From Musa acuminata AAA Group (lineage: Eukaryota > Streptophyta > Magnoliopsida > Zingiberales > Musaceae): a stretch of DNA of 64,000 nt. Shown here piece by piece: positions 10,814-22,361 of this stretch; positions within the stretch are counted from its first letter, which is position 1; each line of letters begins with the position of its first letter. The stretch is from NCBI RefSeq assembly GCF_036884655.1, contig NC_088359.1:16349501-16413500 (forward strand), in the 5' to 3' direction. The notes beneath the pieces are model-generated. The model ran no database searches. It was not told where the DNA came from and was given only the letters and a program-made list of their open reading frames with translations. The position numbers were made by a program, and so were the translations under genes.

Positions 10814-11480
10814 AAGGGTCTTCCCTTCTTTTTGACAATGACAAAGGGGGAGAAATATTGCTAGCTCAAGATGCAAAACATGCTAACTTGCACTTTGCAA
10901 CGGAAGTAAAATTGCTAGCTCAAACATTGCAAAGGAAGCAAAAATTTGCTAGCTTGCAACTTGCATATTTCAAGAAGCAAGAATTGCTTTCTTGAACATC
11001 TTTAATTTGCTAGCCTGCATGATGTAGAACTTACCATCTTGAACATTACAAAGAAGTATTTTTTTGCCTATCTCAAGAAGCAAATATGCCAATTTGCACA
11101 TTTTTAAATTTGCTAGCTTGTATGTTGTAAAACTTGTATATCTACAACTTGATAGCTTGAATGTTCTAAGCATGATGTAACACTTGCTAAATTTTCTAGC
11201 TTCAAATTGCATGATGATAAAACTTGATATTATGTTTTTCATGCAATGAGTTGAACTTATATTCCAAACACATGAATAGTGGGACTTCTCCTTTTTGTTG
11301 ATGACAATGAGGGAGAAGTATGTTGATGTCATGCATGATTTGATCATGACATGTTGCTTGGATTTTTGAATCCAAGAGTTTCTATCAATATGGCATATTA
11401 ATAGGGGGAGTTTATTTAAACTCTGGGAGTTAAGGTTAACTCCGTCGTCGATTGATTATCATCATAAAAAAGGGGGAGAT
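10814..11480 (+). other. C2 internal 3' untranslated region with repeated PPT-like motifs
   Basis: Corresponds to the reverse of 25433-26570 in C1. It holds low-complexity phrases such as TTGCTAGCTTGCA. It has three purine tracts: ACAAAGGGGGAGAA (10841-10854), AATGAGGGAGAAG (11306-11318) and AAAAAAGGGGGAGAT (11466-11480), the last touching the LTR. No gene. Confidence 0.82.
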
Positions 11481-13074
11481 TGTTGAATCTTGAATTTTGA
11501 TGATGAAACCAATCGATAAGTGTTTATGATTTAATCTGCATTTTGAGTGACGCGGGATGCTTCGATCAGGATAAGATAATTAAAGTAGGAAGAATCATGT
11601 TGGGCCAGAGGAACATGTCAGAAGATTGGATGTCGGGCCGGAGGATTGGTCGACATATCGACATAAGGCTTCGGGCCATGGATTCGGGCATCGGGCCAAG
11701 AAGAGCGGATATTGATCAAGGATATTAAAGTTGTGGAGTCAACTGGCCGATTGAGCAATAGGCCGCAAGAGAGGACGATGCACTAAAGAATCGGACGAAG
11801 CATCGAGGGACCAATGACATGCCGGACAACATGATTAATGCTTAGTATTAATTGTCTAGATCAAAGTATGTTTTTACATGTGCAGGATTAACTACGATAG
11901 CAAGGCATGTAGCAAAATGAAGTCCCAGAGTCAAGGACGCGATTTCGTTGTGAGTTCGAAAGTTCGTCGGAAGTCCTGATATTTGTCGGAAGTTCAGGCG
12001 GAACCAGTCGAGAAGTCTTAGAGCTTGCCAGAGAAGCTCATCAGAACTCACCAAGAAGATCGTCATAAGTCCATGAGCTTGCTGGGAGTTCGCCGGAACA
12101 TCGCCGGAAGCTCGTCGGAAGAATAGACTTACATACTTGTTTAGCTCAGATTATGTCTTAGATTTCGTAGTTAGCACGTAATTGGGTTTAGATTGGGGCC
12201 AACCCAATTAGGGGCCAGCAAGGCCCATGTAAGGACTATGTTGGGCCCAATAAGAGGCCCTAAAAATGCCCCAAGAAGTCTCACCGTCATGGCACAATCT
12301 TCAAGGCTGTGTCAAGTGGTGGTACCGCTAGTCTTGGCGATTGTACCACCCTTGGTAGGGTGCCAGGCAGTGGTACCGCCAGTTTGGGCAGTGGTACCAC
12401 CCAGTACTGCCCCTCAGGTGGTGGTACCGCCAGACCTGGGCAGTGGTACCGCCTAGGGCAATGTCAGTGTCAGACTAACACTGGGCGGTGGTATCGCCCG
12501 TGCTCGGGGAACCCGGGATGGGAAAGTTTTAGGCTCCAAGTTTGAATCAACTTGAAACCTATAAATACCCCTCTCATCCCTGGTTAAAGCACACAAACAC
12601 AGAGTATTCAAAAGTGAGAAAACGCTGTTGCAATCTTTTTAGAAATTCCCTCCTCCACTCTAAGTTTAGAATTCTGTAAGAGGAGTGTGAGTGCTTGTAA
12701 GAGTTGTCTCCTAAACCTATGAAAAGGAGAAAAGGGGTGTAAAAGGTGATTGGCCTTCACCTATTGAAGGAAGGCCTCTAATGGACGTTAGTAACCTCAT
12801 CGGAGGAGGAAGCCGAAAGTGGATGTAGGTCATGTTGACCGAACCACTCTAAAACTACCGTGTTCTCTGGTTTGTATTTTATTCTTACTATTACCTTACT
12901 ACAAACCTCTTTAAGTGCTTACTGCCTTCAATTCATTTACGAACGTATTTCAAGTTAAGATGTTTCTGAGATCGGTTTTCAATGTAAACGATTTTATCCA
13001 AACGAGCCTATTGAAGACGTAATTTTTACCACTGCACTAATTCACCCTCTTAGTGCCGACCCTTGATCCTAATA
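11481..13074 (+). repeat. C2 3' LTR (SIRE-like copia)
   Basis: Starts TGTTGAATCT after a polypurine tract and ends CTTGATCCTAATA, where the family ends CCTAACA, so the terminal CA is probably mutated. It has the TATA box CCTATAAATACCCC (12558-12571) and an upstream array of GGCnGTGGTACCGCC motifs (12316-12500). The end carries TGCACTAATTCACC and CTCTTAGTGCCG, shared by all C, D and G LTRs. Confidence 0.85.
12316..12500 (+). repeat. Semi-palindromic GGCGGTnnnACCGCC array upstream of the C2 TATA box
   Basis: About seven 15-bp imperfect palindromes (for example GGCAGTGGTACCGCC, GGTGGTGGTACCGCC, GGCGGTGGTATCGCC). The last ends about 58 bp before the TATA box. Comparable arrays occupy the same place in C0, C1, D1, D2 and G. 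Confidence 0.85.
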
Positions 13075-13438
13075 ATATCGTGGTTAGAAACAAGGCTAGA
13101 TTAGTAGCCAAGATTTTCAACCAAGAAGAATGTATCAATTATGATGAAACCTTCGCTTCTGTAGTACGATTAGAAGCCATAAAGATGCTCTTTACCTATG
13201 CTAGTAGTAATAATTTTAAGTTATTTCAAATGGATGTCAAAAGTGCTTTTATAAATGACTTTATTTCCGAATAAGTTTATGTTGAACAACCTCTCAGATT
13301 TGAGAATGATAATTTTTCGAATCATGTGTTTAAATTGACTAAAGCTCTCTATGGATTAAAACAAGCCCCAAGGGCTTGGTACGAGAGACTTAGCTCCTTT
13401 CTTATCCAAAATAATTTCTCTAAAGGCAAGGTCGATAC
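13075..13438 (+). pseudogene. Copia reverse transcriptase fragment
   Basis: Reads VRNKARLVAKIFNQEECINY, then DETFASVVRLEAIKML, then FKLFQMDVKSAFINDFISE, a stop at 13272-13274, then VYVEQPLRFEN and LTKALYGLKQAPRAWYERL. This is the N-terminal and middle part of a Ty1/copia RT (RVT_2). LTR C2 cuts the left and LTR F the right; the catalytic YxDD is not included. The phrasing fits a SIRE-type pol. Confidence 0.9.
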
Positions 13439-15010
13439 TGCTAGACATATGTGCCTTGCAAGCCAATCACGTGAGTGATGGCACATATGACTTGACACGT
13501 AGTCTTTTTGCTTATTATATTTTGACATTTATCACTTTATATTACTTATTGCATATATATATATATATATATGCAATAAGTAATATACTTGGGTCTATGC
13601 AATGGGAATCGGATCGTGATGAGATCACGATAATGAGACCGATTCGCCTTTAAACACATATCCTAAATAATCTCGATCATAGGTTACTCAAGAGGGACAT
13701 CAAGATAACCGGATAGACTAGTAAATTGTATATCCATCCATATGATGGATACAGTTGGTCTCATAGCTGCTCGTGTAACGACACTAGGGATACAATATAG
13801 GTGCTCATTGGGGAATGAGTTCACTAATTGATCCGCTTACGAAATGCTGAACGGTTGATGATGTCTTATTGTCAAACAACAATTTCGTAGTCCTAGTGAT
13901 GTATCTGGTTCTTAAGACTTGAGACACCAAGGATGTCCTATATGAGTGCTCCACTCTTTGATACCAGACTTATAGGTTTGGATGTCTCAGATCTAGCACA
14001 GCCGATTATCGAGAGTGGTAGTCAACTTTACGAGGGCTATTGAGTGTTGATAGAGGATCATCCACTCTCGATATCATGAGAGGAATGTCCTATGTGTTCT
14101 TGCTTAGACAAATCCCCGGCCAGGATTCGGATTGTGAGAGAAAGAGTTCTCCAAGAGAATCCGATTAGAGTGAGACTTGAGTAGAAACCATATGAGTCTA
14201 ACAACACCATGCCTGGTATATGGTCTTTGGGATATTAGATGGATAAGGGACTATAGGTACATGGTAACTGAACACAAACAGGTCTAATAGATTGGAATCT
14301 ACTGCATCGTTCGGGGATTGCGGTGTAGTGGCCTAATACGTCCGTAGTCGATGAGTCGAGTGAATTATTATGGAGATAATAATTCACTAAGCCAGAAGGA
14401 GTTCTGAAAGGTATTACTCACGGCCAACTCGATATTGGGCCTAGAGTGTCACACACATATGATAGGCATTGCGATGTGTAGATATCCGTCGGAGCCCCTG
14501 AATTATTAGATCCTATGAATGAGATCAAATAAGAGCCCATGAGAGATTACTGGATAGAGATCCACTAATCTAAGAGATTTGGGTAATTGGATGGATATCC
14601 AATACCTAATAGGGCAGGATCCATTAAGGTTAAGTTGATAAGGGATCTCTATAAATAGGAGGAAACTAGTAGTTCATAGGCTAGAGCTTGTTTTGTTGTC
14701 TTATCCTATTATTCTTCCCTTCTCCACCTCAGAGTAAGCCTGGAGTTTTGAGGAGCGTCATCGCAACCCTACTGTGTCGATCACCGCTAAAGAGGAGGGC
14801 GCTTGACCTCCTTCACCCTCTCATAGAGATCTGCAGAGATTTAGGGATATATGATCTCTCTAGGTAACATAATCTGCCTCACATGTGATTTTCTATATTG
14901 TGGATTTTTACGAACCCATCATCGTACGACGACGAACATATCTTTGGTAATTGGGGATTTTATTTTTTGTTCTTATGTTGCGTATGTGATATCGCCCCCA
15001 AGATTTTTCA
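13439..15010 (+). repeat. F 5' LTR (Angela/Tork-like copia)
   Basis: Non-coding, about 1.57 kb, from TGCTAGACATATGTGCC, where RT homology stops, to GATTTTTCA. TGTGCC at 13450 is an alternative start. It has a (TA)n hairpin (GCATATATAT...ATATGC, 13551-13574), a TATA box TCTATAAATA (14648-14657), and an untranslated part ending before a degenerate primer site. No second F LTR is in the window. Confidence 0.7.
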
Positions 15011-15230
15011 ATAGTGGTATCATGGCCAGGTTGTTCATGTGAAAATTGGTTTTGAACTGTGTGTATTATGTTTTGGAGAAGCATTTGACGTCAAAATCAT
15101 TGACGCAAAAGTGAGAAAGGGCAGCAACTGTTGTTGCCCTTGCTGCCCTAGCAGATGGCATCTTGGATGTCATCTACATGCAAGGGGGTGGCGACTAGCG
15201 AGCTGTTGCGGGCGGTTTGCGGCTTGCGAC
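15011..15230 (+). other. F leader, first part, with degenerate primer site
   Basis: Follows the F LTR. TGGTATCATGGC (15015-15026) resembles the tRNA-Met primer site TGGTATCAGAGC with two mismatches. The leader is interrupted at 15230 by A2 and resumes at 35728. Positions 15064-15230 were duplicated to 19484-19643. Confidence 0.7.
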
Positions 15231-15668
15231 TGTTAGGACTCTAGCTTGGAGAGTCCTGATTGAGAGGGGCATTCATGTACAACTGTTAGGACTCTAGCTA
15301 GGAGAGTCCTAATTGAGAGGGACATTCTATTAGGACTTTAGCTAGGAGAGTCCTAATTGAGAGGGGCATTCAAGTAGGAGGTGTTTTCTTAGAGAAGAAT
15401 TAGGAGTTGTAAGGGAATAGGAGTCTTGACCATGAGTCCTACTAGGAGTTGGTTAGAAGTAAGAGTCTTAAGTAGGAGTCCTATTAGGAGTTAGGGTTTA
15501 GAAGCCCTATAAATAGCCATGTATTCCTTCTCTTTTCATAAGCAATAGATGAATCTTTTCTACAGCCTTTGAGCAGCAACTTGGAGGGAGGAACCCCTAT
15601 AGAGTTCCAAGGAGGTCGATCCCCTAAAGAGATCAACCCCAAGTTTAGAATCTACAAGGGTTCTAACA
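15231..15668 (+). repeat. A2 5' LTR (unit 1) with tripled 5' end
   Basis: 438 bp, TGTTAGGACTC to TTCTAACA. The first part is three tandem copies (about 54, 44 and 45 bp) of the block starting TTAGGACT and ending GAGGGRCATTC. A1 has one copy, which accounts for the extra 97 bp. TATA box CCTATAAATA at 15506-15515. Confidence 0.95.
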
Positions 15669-15670
15669 CC

Positions 15671-15682
15671 TGGTATCAGAGC
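15671..15682 (+). promoter_or_regulatory. A2 primer-binding site (unit 1)
   Basis: TGGTATCAGAGC, two bases after the LTR; perfect match to the plant tRNA-iMet primer site. Confidence 0.95.
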
Positions 15683-15909
15683 AACGTTCTTGGCATCTCG
15701 CTGCCCTTCCACTGCCATCCATCAGCCCTCCACAACCGCCCAAAGCAATTCCCACAATTGCTTAAAAGATCGTCGCCGAATTCCGCCATCATCTCCACCA
15801 CCGCGGATCAACCTTTGATCTCCCCATGAATTGCAACAGGTTCTGGTTTCCTATCTTACTACTGCTGCAATTTAGTTATCCTTATTCGAAAATCGAAAAA
15901 CAAAAAAAC

Positions 15910-16920
15910 TTTTTGGTAAGTAAAAGTAAATTGATTATGTGTAAAGTTTCTACAAATAGCTTTATCTATACAAGTCATAAACAAAGCCACGTAACTCATA
16001 GAGTGCGAATGCGATAGTTATGACTACACATGCTATAGACTATAACTACCTGTGAATACATTATTTGGCATCATTCCCAAGATCTTTAGCTAATAACAAA
16101 ATTAAATTTGATAAAAATATCTTTTTCTCTTCGGTTGAAGTGCTCGGTTTTGAGATCATGCTCCATACAGGATCTTGAGTCTCTAATAATCTCTTTCAAG
16201 AGCTGAGCATTGTTTGTGTGTTGACATTCAAAGATTCTATTACATCTCTCCTTCCACATCCACCAAATAGCGCATCTGAAAGTAACCTTTGCTAGTTGTG
16301 TAAGAGGCCCTTTTCTTGAGAAACATTGCATAAGGTCGCCTAGTTCTTCGTGCAAGTTTGGTTGTGGCAGTCCATTGAGTTCAAATCGCTGGAGAATCTC
16401 CTTCCATATCCATTTTGTATAATCACAAGCAAAATAGAGGTGGTCAACAGTTTCTTCTTGTTGCAAACAAAGGGAGCATCGGTTAACATGATAGATACCT
16501 CTTCTTTTCATATTGTCTATTGTAGGTAGTTTATTGAGAAGGGCCTGCCATGTACATAAGGAGTGTCTTTGTGATCCCGGTCGATCCCATGTCCAATTGC
16601 TTGGGACCCACTTGTTATTTCTTTGCCTAATTTGATTCCATGCGGATGTGGCACTAAATTTGCCATTGTCATGAGGCCAAATAAGTATATCTGAAGAGTT
16701 ATTCCTGATTGGAATAGCTATGATAGTCGGCCAAAGTGATAACATTTCGGGAGAAATAGGATTAGGGAGACACTAGATACCGTTAGCAATGAACTTGGAA
16801 ACCTTCCAATCTTTGGGAGCCCCAAGATCTTTTCATATTATGTCGCAATATAATTGAAATATACTCTTCCCATTCACCCAAGGATCGTACCACATATTAG
16901 TACTAGTTCCAGAAGAGATT
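15910..16920 (-). mobile_element. LINE L1a, 5'-truncated L1-type element
   Basis: Minus-strand 3' fragment of an L1-type LINE. The tail is the T-run at 15910-15914, followed by GGTAAGTAAAAGTAAATTG as in L3. It extends to AGAAGAGATT (16920), where L3 continues with further ORF2. A short AAAAAC occurs on both sides (15904-15909, 16929-16934), so the target duplication is uncertain in this A-rich site. Unit 2 has the same insertion at the same place (L1b), so it is one event copied by the duplication. Confidence 0.88.
16086..16745 (-). pseudogene. L1a ORF2 C-terminus (zf-RVT region)
   Basis: 219 codons, open. Reads WPHDNGKFSATSAWNQIRQR, then TWQALLNKLPTIDNMKRRG and CSLCLQQEETVDHLYFAC, the zinc-binding domain that follows RT in plant L1 ORF2 (zf-RVT). 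The terminal part IFECQHTNNAQLL and the stop are shared with L3 and L4. RT and endonuclease are lost by 5' truncation. Confidence 0.88.
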
Positions 16921-17949
16921 ATTGCTGCAAAAACCTTTCGTCACAAAGTTTTCATCTCTACGACGAAAGATACATTGCAGAATTCCAACCGCATAGTACC
17001 ATCTGTTTGATCTTTCTACTGTGCTTTTTCTAACCAAATTTCTATGAAATTTTTATGACATCTTTGGCACTTCCTAACAGCAGATTTCCCTTTGGTTTTT
17101 TCAAAAAAATTCTCAATATAAACCATTGATCTTTTACGTCTAATATGCTGTACTTGAAAATCTGCACTGTAAAATTTCAGCCGCATAGCACTGTTTATTT
17201 GATCTTGATACTATATTGTTTCTATCCAAATCACTACGAAATTTTTATGACAGTTTTGACACTTCCTAAGAGTGGATTTCCCTTTGGTTTCATCAAAAAA
17301 TTCTCAATATAAACCATTGATCTTTTACGTCCAATCTGCTATACCTAAAAATCTGTACTGCAGAAAATTTCAACCGCATATTGTTGCCTTAACCCATTTA
17401 TTTGTAATCTTTTTTTAATTAAATTTATTATACACTTCATAGATCATCTTGGCTTCCATCTAAGATTTATCTATTAAGAAATTCATCTCTAAAAACGATT
17501 TTATGTTGCTGCAAATTTTCGTCGTACCCTGCTGAAATTTTTCGACGAGAATTCTGCAATCGCAACTAGCACCAATTTCCTTGCTGTTATACTGCCGAAA
17601 TTTTCTTGATTAAATTAGATATTCTTGCTGTCATATAAACTGTGATTTTGCTATCAATTTCCTCCTCAATTCTCTTAAGTTTTTGGTGAAAATTATGTCG
17701 AGAAACCATTATTTCTTCGAAGACAATTCTACTCTTACAAGACAGCACATACTTGCTACAACTTCCACTTATTTCTATCAAACCTTTGCTACCATCTACT
17801 ATAGATCCAAAACTTTCATCTACAGCCCTAAAACTCCACCAAACCACACCCTCAAACTGTACCCAAAATAGCCACAAAACAAGCCTAAACCGTAGCCTAC
17901 ATCCACCGATCTACCAACCCTTTCGACCATCACCTCTCTCAACCAATAC

Positions 17950-19455
17950 ATGCCTTTAACCCAACAACAAAAGAGAGATCTTAACATCACAGATTTGGCG
18001 GCATATACTATGGCATCTGAGGAGGTAATCAATGCTAAATTCGAAGCCTTCGAGGCACGAATGGAAGTTAAGATTCGGACGCTCTTTACCGAACTCAAAT
18101 TGGGCCGACCACTAAGCACGAAGAAATCACATCAAGGATAGAGCTATGCCCAATCGCACCAAACCCAAAGATATGACTTCCAAGAGAGGGGAAGCTCTAT
18201 GACTGACCCCAACTATCCATGCATGAGAGTGGACTTCCCTAGATGGGAAGAAGGAGACCCGATTGGTTGGATCTCGCGAGCGGAGCGATATTTTCAGTAC
18301 CACAAAACCGCGGATGCATCTATGGTGAAAATTGCAGCTATACATCTTGAAGGGGATGCTATACAGTGGTTTGACTGGTTTGAACATACTTATGGAGTCC
18401 TTTCATGGTGACAATTCAAAGAAGGACTGCTGATTCGCTTCAGACCAACCGATTACGAGAATATTGACGGACAACTAGCAAAGATCCGACAAACCTCTAC
18501 CATTCAGGAGTACCAAACTAGGTTTGAAAGGTTATCTAATCAAACTCATGATTGGTCTCAAAAACAGCTATTGAGAACCTTTATTGAGGGCTTGAAGCCG
18601 GAGATCCGAGGAGAAGTTAAAGCGCGACAACCGTATATACTTATGGCAGCCATCTCTTTCGCACGACATCAAGAGGAGCAATTGAACCATGAAGCTCGGA
18701 GGACTAGGGTCGCTCCTCAACCAGTAATATTGAAGCCCTTAGCCCCCCCTACTTTCGACCAAGTCCCTACACCAAAGAGGTTAACAAGAGAAGAGCTTCG
18801 GGAGCGATATGCGAAGGGGTTATGTTGGCATTGTGATGAGCCGTGGAGTCGTGAGCATCGCTGTAGTAAAGGGGGACTTCTTATGATTGAACCGATAGAA
18901 GAAAAGGTCATTGAACATCCAAAAGAGAGCCTTGAACATGAAGAAGAAGATGTAGAAGAAGAGCCACAACCGACCAAAGTTACGTTACATACACTAGTTT
19001 CCTACTCAATCCCACAAATGATGAAAGTTGGAGGCCTTCTCAAACAACAACCGATCACTGTTCTCATCGACACGGGCAGCACTAATAACTTCCTAAATAG
19101 TAAGGTTGCTGTCTATATGAACTTACCTATTGAGAATTGCAGCAGGTTTGTCGTTAAGGTCGCCAACGGACGGATTTTGAAGTGTGATCATAGGTGCCCG
19201 CAGGTGAAACTGTTGTTGCAGGACTAAGAGATAATTGCAGATTTCTTCCTCCTCCATCTTGATGATTATGAGGCCATACTCAGAATTAAATAGTTGATGA
19301 CATTAGGTGATATTTCTTAGAATTTTATGCAACTAATTATAAAATTTTACAGTAAGGAGAAACAGGTGATACTGCACGGGAAACGTGTGGGCGACGTAAC
19401 GACGATTTGCACACAACAAATGGAGAAGGTTTTACATAAAGCATGCAGCGGCTTT
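17950..19455 (+). pseudogene. A2 gag-protease, unit 1
   Basis: Starts MPLTQQQKRDLN. Gag is broken by stops after KKSHQG (18139) and after YGVLSW (18409-18411, probable CGA to TGA). The frame then runs from RTFIEGLKPEIRGEVK through the Cys-His segment LCWHCDEPWSREHRCSKG to protease VLIDTGSTNNFLN, which keeps DTG. A further stop at 19225-19227 (CAA to TAA) truncates it. Coding ends at the point where the C1 fragment begins. Unit 2 shares the first two stops but not the third. Confidence 0.9.
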
Positions 19456-19483
19456 TGTTAGGATCGGAGCGACACTAAGAGGG
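19456..19483 (-). repeat. 28-bp stub of C1 LTR at the duplication junction
   Basis: TGTTAGGATCGGAGCGACAC and eight further bases match the outer end of the C1 LTR at 23868 with one difference. It is preceded by the C1 target GCTTT (19451-19455). No other part of C1 is present. Downstream is F leader sequence. It proves that the copied segment already contained C1. Confidence 0.93.
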
Positions 19484-19643
19484 TATTATGTTTTGGAGAA
19501 GCATTTGACGTCAAAATCATTGGAGCAAAAGTGAGAAAGGGCAGCAACTGTTGTTGCCCGTGCTGCCCTAGCAGATGGCATCTTGGATGTCATCTACATG
19601 CAAGGGGGTGGCGACTAGCGAGCTGTTGCGGGCGGTTTGCGAC
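19484..19643 (+). other. Duplicated F leader segment
   Basis: Copy of 15064-15230, including the GC-rich phrase GGGTGGCGACTAGCGAGCTG. It ends in the A2 target duplication GCGAC (19639-19643). Non-coding. Confidence 0.88.
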
Positions 19644-20081
19644 TGTTAGGACTCTAGCTTGGAGAGTCCTGATTGAGAGGGGCATGCATATAAAACTGTT
19701 AGGACTCTAGCTAGGAGAGTCATAATTGAGAGGGACATTCTATTAGGACTTTAGCTAGGAGAGTCCTAATTGAGAGAGGCATTCAAGTAGGAGGTGTTTT
19801 CTTAGAGAAGAATTAGGAGTTGTAAGGGAATAAGAGTCTTGACCATGAGTCCTACTAGGAGTTGGTTAGAAGTAAGAGTCATAAGTAGGAGTCCTATTAC
19901 GAGTTAGGGTTTAGAAGTCCTATAAATAGCCATGTATTCCTTCTCTTTTCATAAGCAATAGATGAATCTTTTCTACAGCCTTTGAGCAGCAACTTGGAGG
20001 GAGGAACCCCTATAGAGTTCCAAGGAGGTCGATCCCCTAAAGAGATCAACCCCAAGTTTAGAATCTGCAAGGGTTCTAACA
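19644..20081 (+). repeat. A2 LTR, unit 2 copy
   Basis: 438 bp, same limits and tripled 5' end as 15231-15668, with about nine visible substitutions. This is the internal LTR created by the tandem duplication, not a separate insertion. Confidence 0.93.
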
Positions 20082-20083
20082 CC

Positions 20084-20095
20084 AGGTATCAGAGC
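20084..20095 (+). promoter_or_regulatory. A2 primer-binding site, unit 2 (mutated)
   Basis: AGGTATCAGAGC, where the first base of TGGTATCAGAGC has changed from T to A. This position pairs with the 3' terminal A of the tRNA, so priming from this copy should be impaired. Confidence 0.85.
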
Positions 20096-22361
20096 AGCCT
20101 TCTTGGCATCTCGCTGCCCTTCCACTGCCATCCATCAGCCCTCCACAACCGCCCAAAGCAATTCCCATAATTGCTTAAAAGATCGTCGCTGAATTCCGCC
20201 ATCATCTCCACCACCGCGGATCATCCTTTGATCTCCCCGTGAATTGCAACAGGTTCTGGTTTCCTATCTTACTACTGCTGCAATTTAGTTATCCTTATTC
20301 GAAAATCCAAAAACAAAAAAACTTTTTGGTAAGTAAAAGTAAATTGATTATGTGTAAAGTTTCTACAAATAGCTTTATCTATACAAGTCATAGACAAAGC
20401 CAAGTAACTCATAGAGTGCTAATGCGATAGTTATGACTACACATGCTATAGACTATAACTACCTGTGGGTACATTATTTGGCATCCTTCCCAAGATCTTT
20501 AGCTAATAATAAAATTAAATTTGATAAAAATATCTTTTTCTCTTCGGGTGAAGTGCTCGGTTTTGAGATCATGCTCCATACAGGGATCTTGAGTCTCTAA
20601 TAATCTCTTTCAACAGCTGAGCATTGTTTGTGTGTTGACATTCAAAGATTCTATTACATCTCTCCTTCCACATCCACCAAATAGCGCATCTGAAAGCGAC
20701 CTTTGTTAGTTGTGTAAGAGGCCCTTTTCTTGAGAAACATTGCATAAGGTCGCCTAGTTCTTCGTGCAAGTTTGGTTGCGGTAGTCTATTGAGTTCAAAT
20801 CGCTGGAGAATCTCCTTCCATATCCATTTTGTATAATCACAAGCAAAATAGAGGTGGTCAACAGTTTCTTCTTGTTGCAAACAAAGGGAGCATCGGTTAA
20901 CATGATAGATACCTCTTCTTTTCATATTGTATATTATAGGTAGTTTATTGAGAAGGGCCTGCCATGTACATAAGGAGTGTCTTTGTGATCCCGGTCGATC
21001 CCATGTCCAATTGCTTGGGACCCACTAGTTATTTCTTTGCCGAATTTGATTCCATGCGGATGTGGCACTAAATTTGCCATTGTCATGAGGCCAAATAAGT
21101 ATATCGGAAGAGTTGTTCCTGATTGGAATAGCTATGATAGTCGGCCAAAGTGATAACATTTCGGGAGAAATAGGATTAGGGAGACACCAGGTACAGTTAG
21201 CAATGAACTCGGAAACCTTCCAATCTTTGGTAGCCCCAAGATCTTTTCGTATTATGTCGCCATATAATTGAAATATACTCTTCCCATTCACCCAAGGATC
21301 GTACCACATATTAGTACTAGTTCCAGAAGAGATTATTGCTGCAAAAACCTTTCGTCACAAAGTTTTCATCTCTACGACGAAAGATACATTGCAGAATTCC
21401 AGCCGCATAGTACCATCTGTTTGATCTTGCTACTGTTCTTTTTCTATCCAAATTTCTATGAAATTTTTATGACATCTTTGACACTTCCTAATAGCAGATT
21501 TCCCTTTAGTTTTTTCAAAAATTCTCAATATAAATCATTGATCTTTTACGTCTAATATGCTATACTTAAAAATCTGCACTGTAAAATTTCAGCCGCATAG
21601 CACTGTTTATTTGATATTGATACTATATTGTTTCTATCCAAATCACTACGAAATTTTTATGACAGTTTTGACACTTCCTAACAGTGGATTTCCCTTTGGT
21701 TTCATCAAAAAATTCTCAATATAAACCATTGATCTTTTACGTCCAATCTGCTATACCTAAAAATCTGTACTGCAGAAAATTTCAACCGCATATTGTTGCC
21801 TTAACCCATCTATTTGTAATCTTTTTTTAATGAAATTTCTTATACACTTCATAGATCATCTTGGCTTCCATCTAAGATTGATCTATTAAGAAATTCATCT
21901 CTAAAAACGATTTTATGTTGCTGCAAATTTTCGTCGTAACCTGCTGAAATTTTTCGACGAGAATTCTGCAATCGCAACTTGCACCAATTTCCTTGCTGTT
22001 ATACTACCGAAATTTTCTTGATTAAATTAGATATCCTTGCTGTCATATAAACTGTGATTTTGCTATCAATTTCCTCCTCAATTCTCTTAAGTTTTTGGTG
22101 GAAATTACGTCGAGAAACCGTTATTTCTTTGACGACAATTCTACTCTTACAAGACAGCACATACTTGCTGCAACTTCCACTTATTTCTATCAAACCTTTG
22201 CTACCATCTACTATAGATCCAAAACTTTCATCTACAGCCCTAAAACTCCACCAAACCACACCCTCAAACTGCACCCAAAATAGCCACAAAACAAGCCTAA
22301 ACCGTAGCCTACATCCACCGATCTACCAACCCTTTCGACCATCACCTCTCTCAACCAATAC
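20096..22361 (+). other. A2 leader, unit 2 (LINE L1b inside)
   Basis: Copy of the unit 1 leader with the same imperfect internal repeats. Non-coding apart from the LINE fragment. Confidence 0.75.
20323..21334 (-). mobile_element. LINE L1b (duplicated copy of L1a)
   Basis: Same limits as L1a. The ORF2 tail is more broken: a frameshift near 20585 (GGGATCTTG against GGATCTTG) ends one frame at SRSLYGA, and a stop separates the WNQIRQRNN and WTWDRPGSQ blocks (about 21027). The CSLCLQQEETVDHLYFAC zinc motif remains. Confidence 0.88.

Larger units (their letters stand above)
15683..17949 (+). other. A2 leader, unit 1 (LINE L1a inside)
   Basis: Untranslated leader homologous to 6717-8001 of A1 on the other strand. 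It has imperfect internal repeats around GAAATTTTTATGACA (16990-17340) and is interrupted by LINE L1a. Short open frames here match frames in the A1 and unit 2 leaders but resemble no protein I know. Confidence 0.75.
15064..19483 (+). repeat. Tandem segmental duplication, unit 1
   Basis: 4420 bp. It contains F leader, A2 5' LTR, leader with LINE L1a, gag-protease, and the first 28 bp of the C1 LTR (19456-19483). It is immediately followed by unit 2, which begins TATTATGTTTTGGAG like 15064. The breakpoint lies in the G-run of LTR C. Confidence 0.93.

Noticed and set aside
19644..20081. A separate third insertion of element A, starting at this LTR
   Set aside because: The flanking GCGAC and upstream F leader are the same as at 15231, and the LINE insertion is identical, so it is a product of the tandem duplication.
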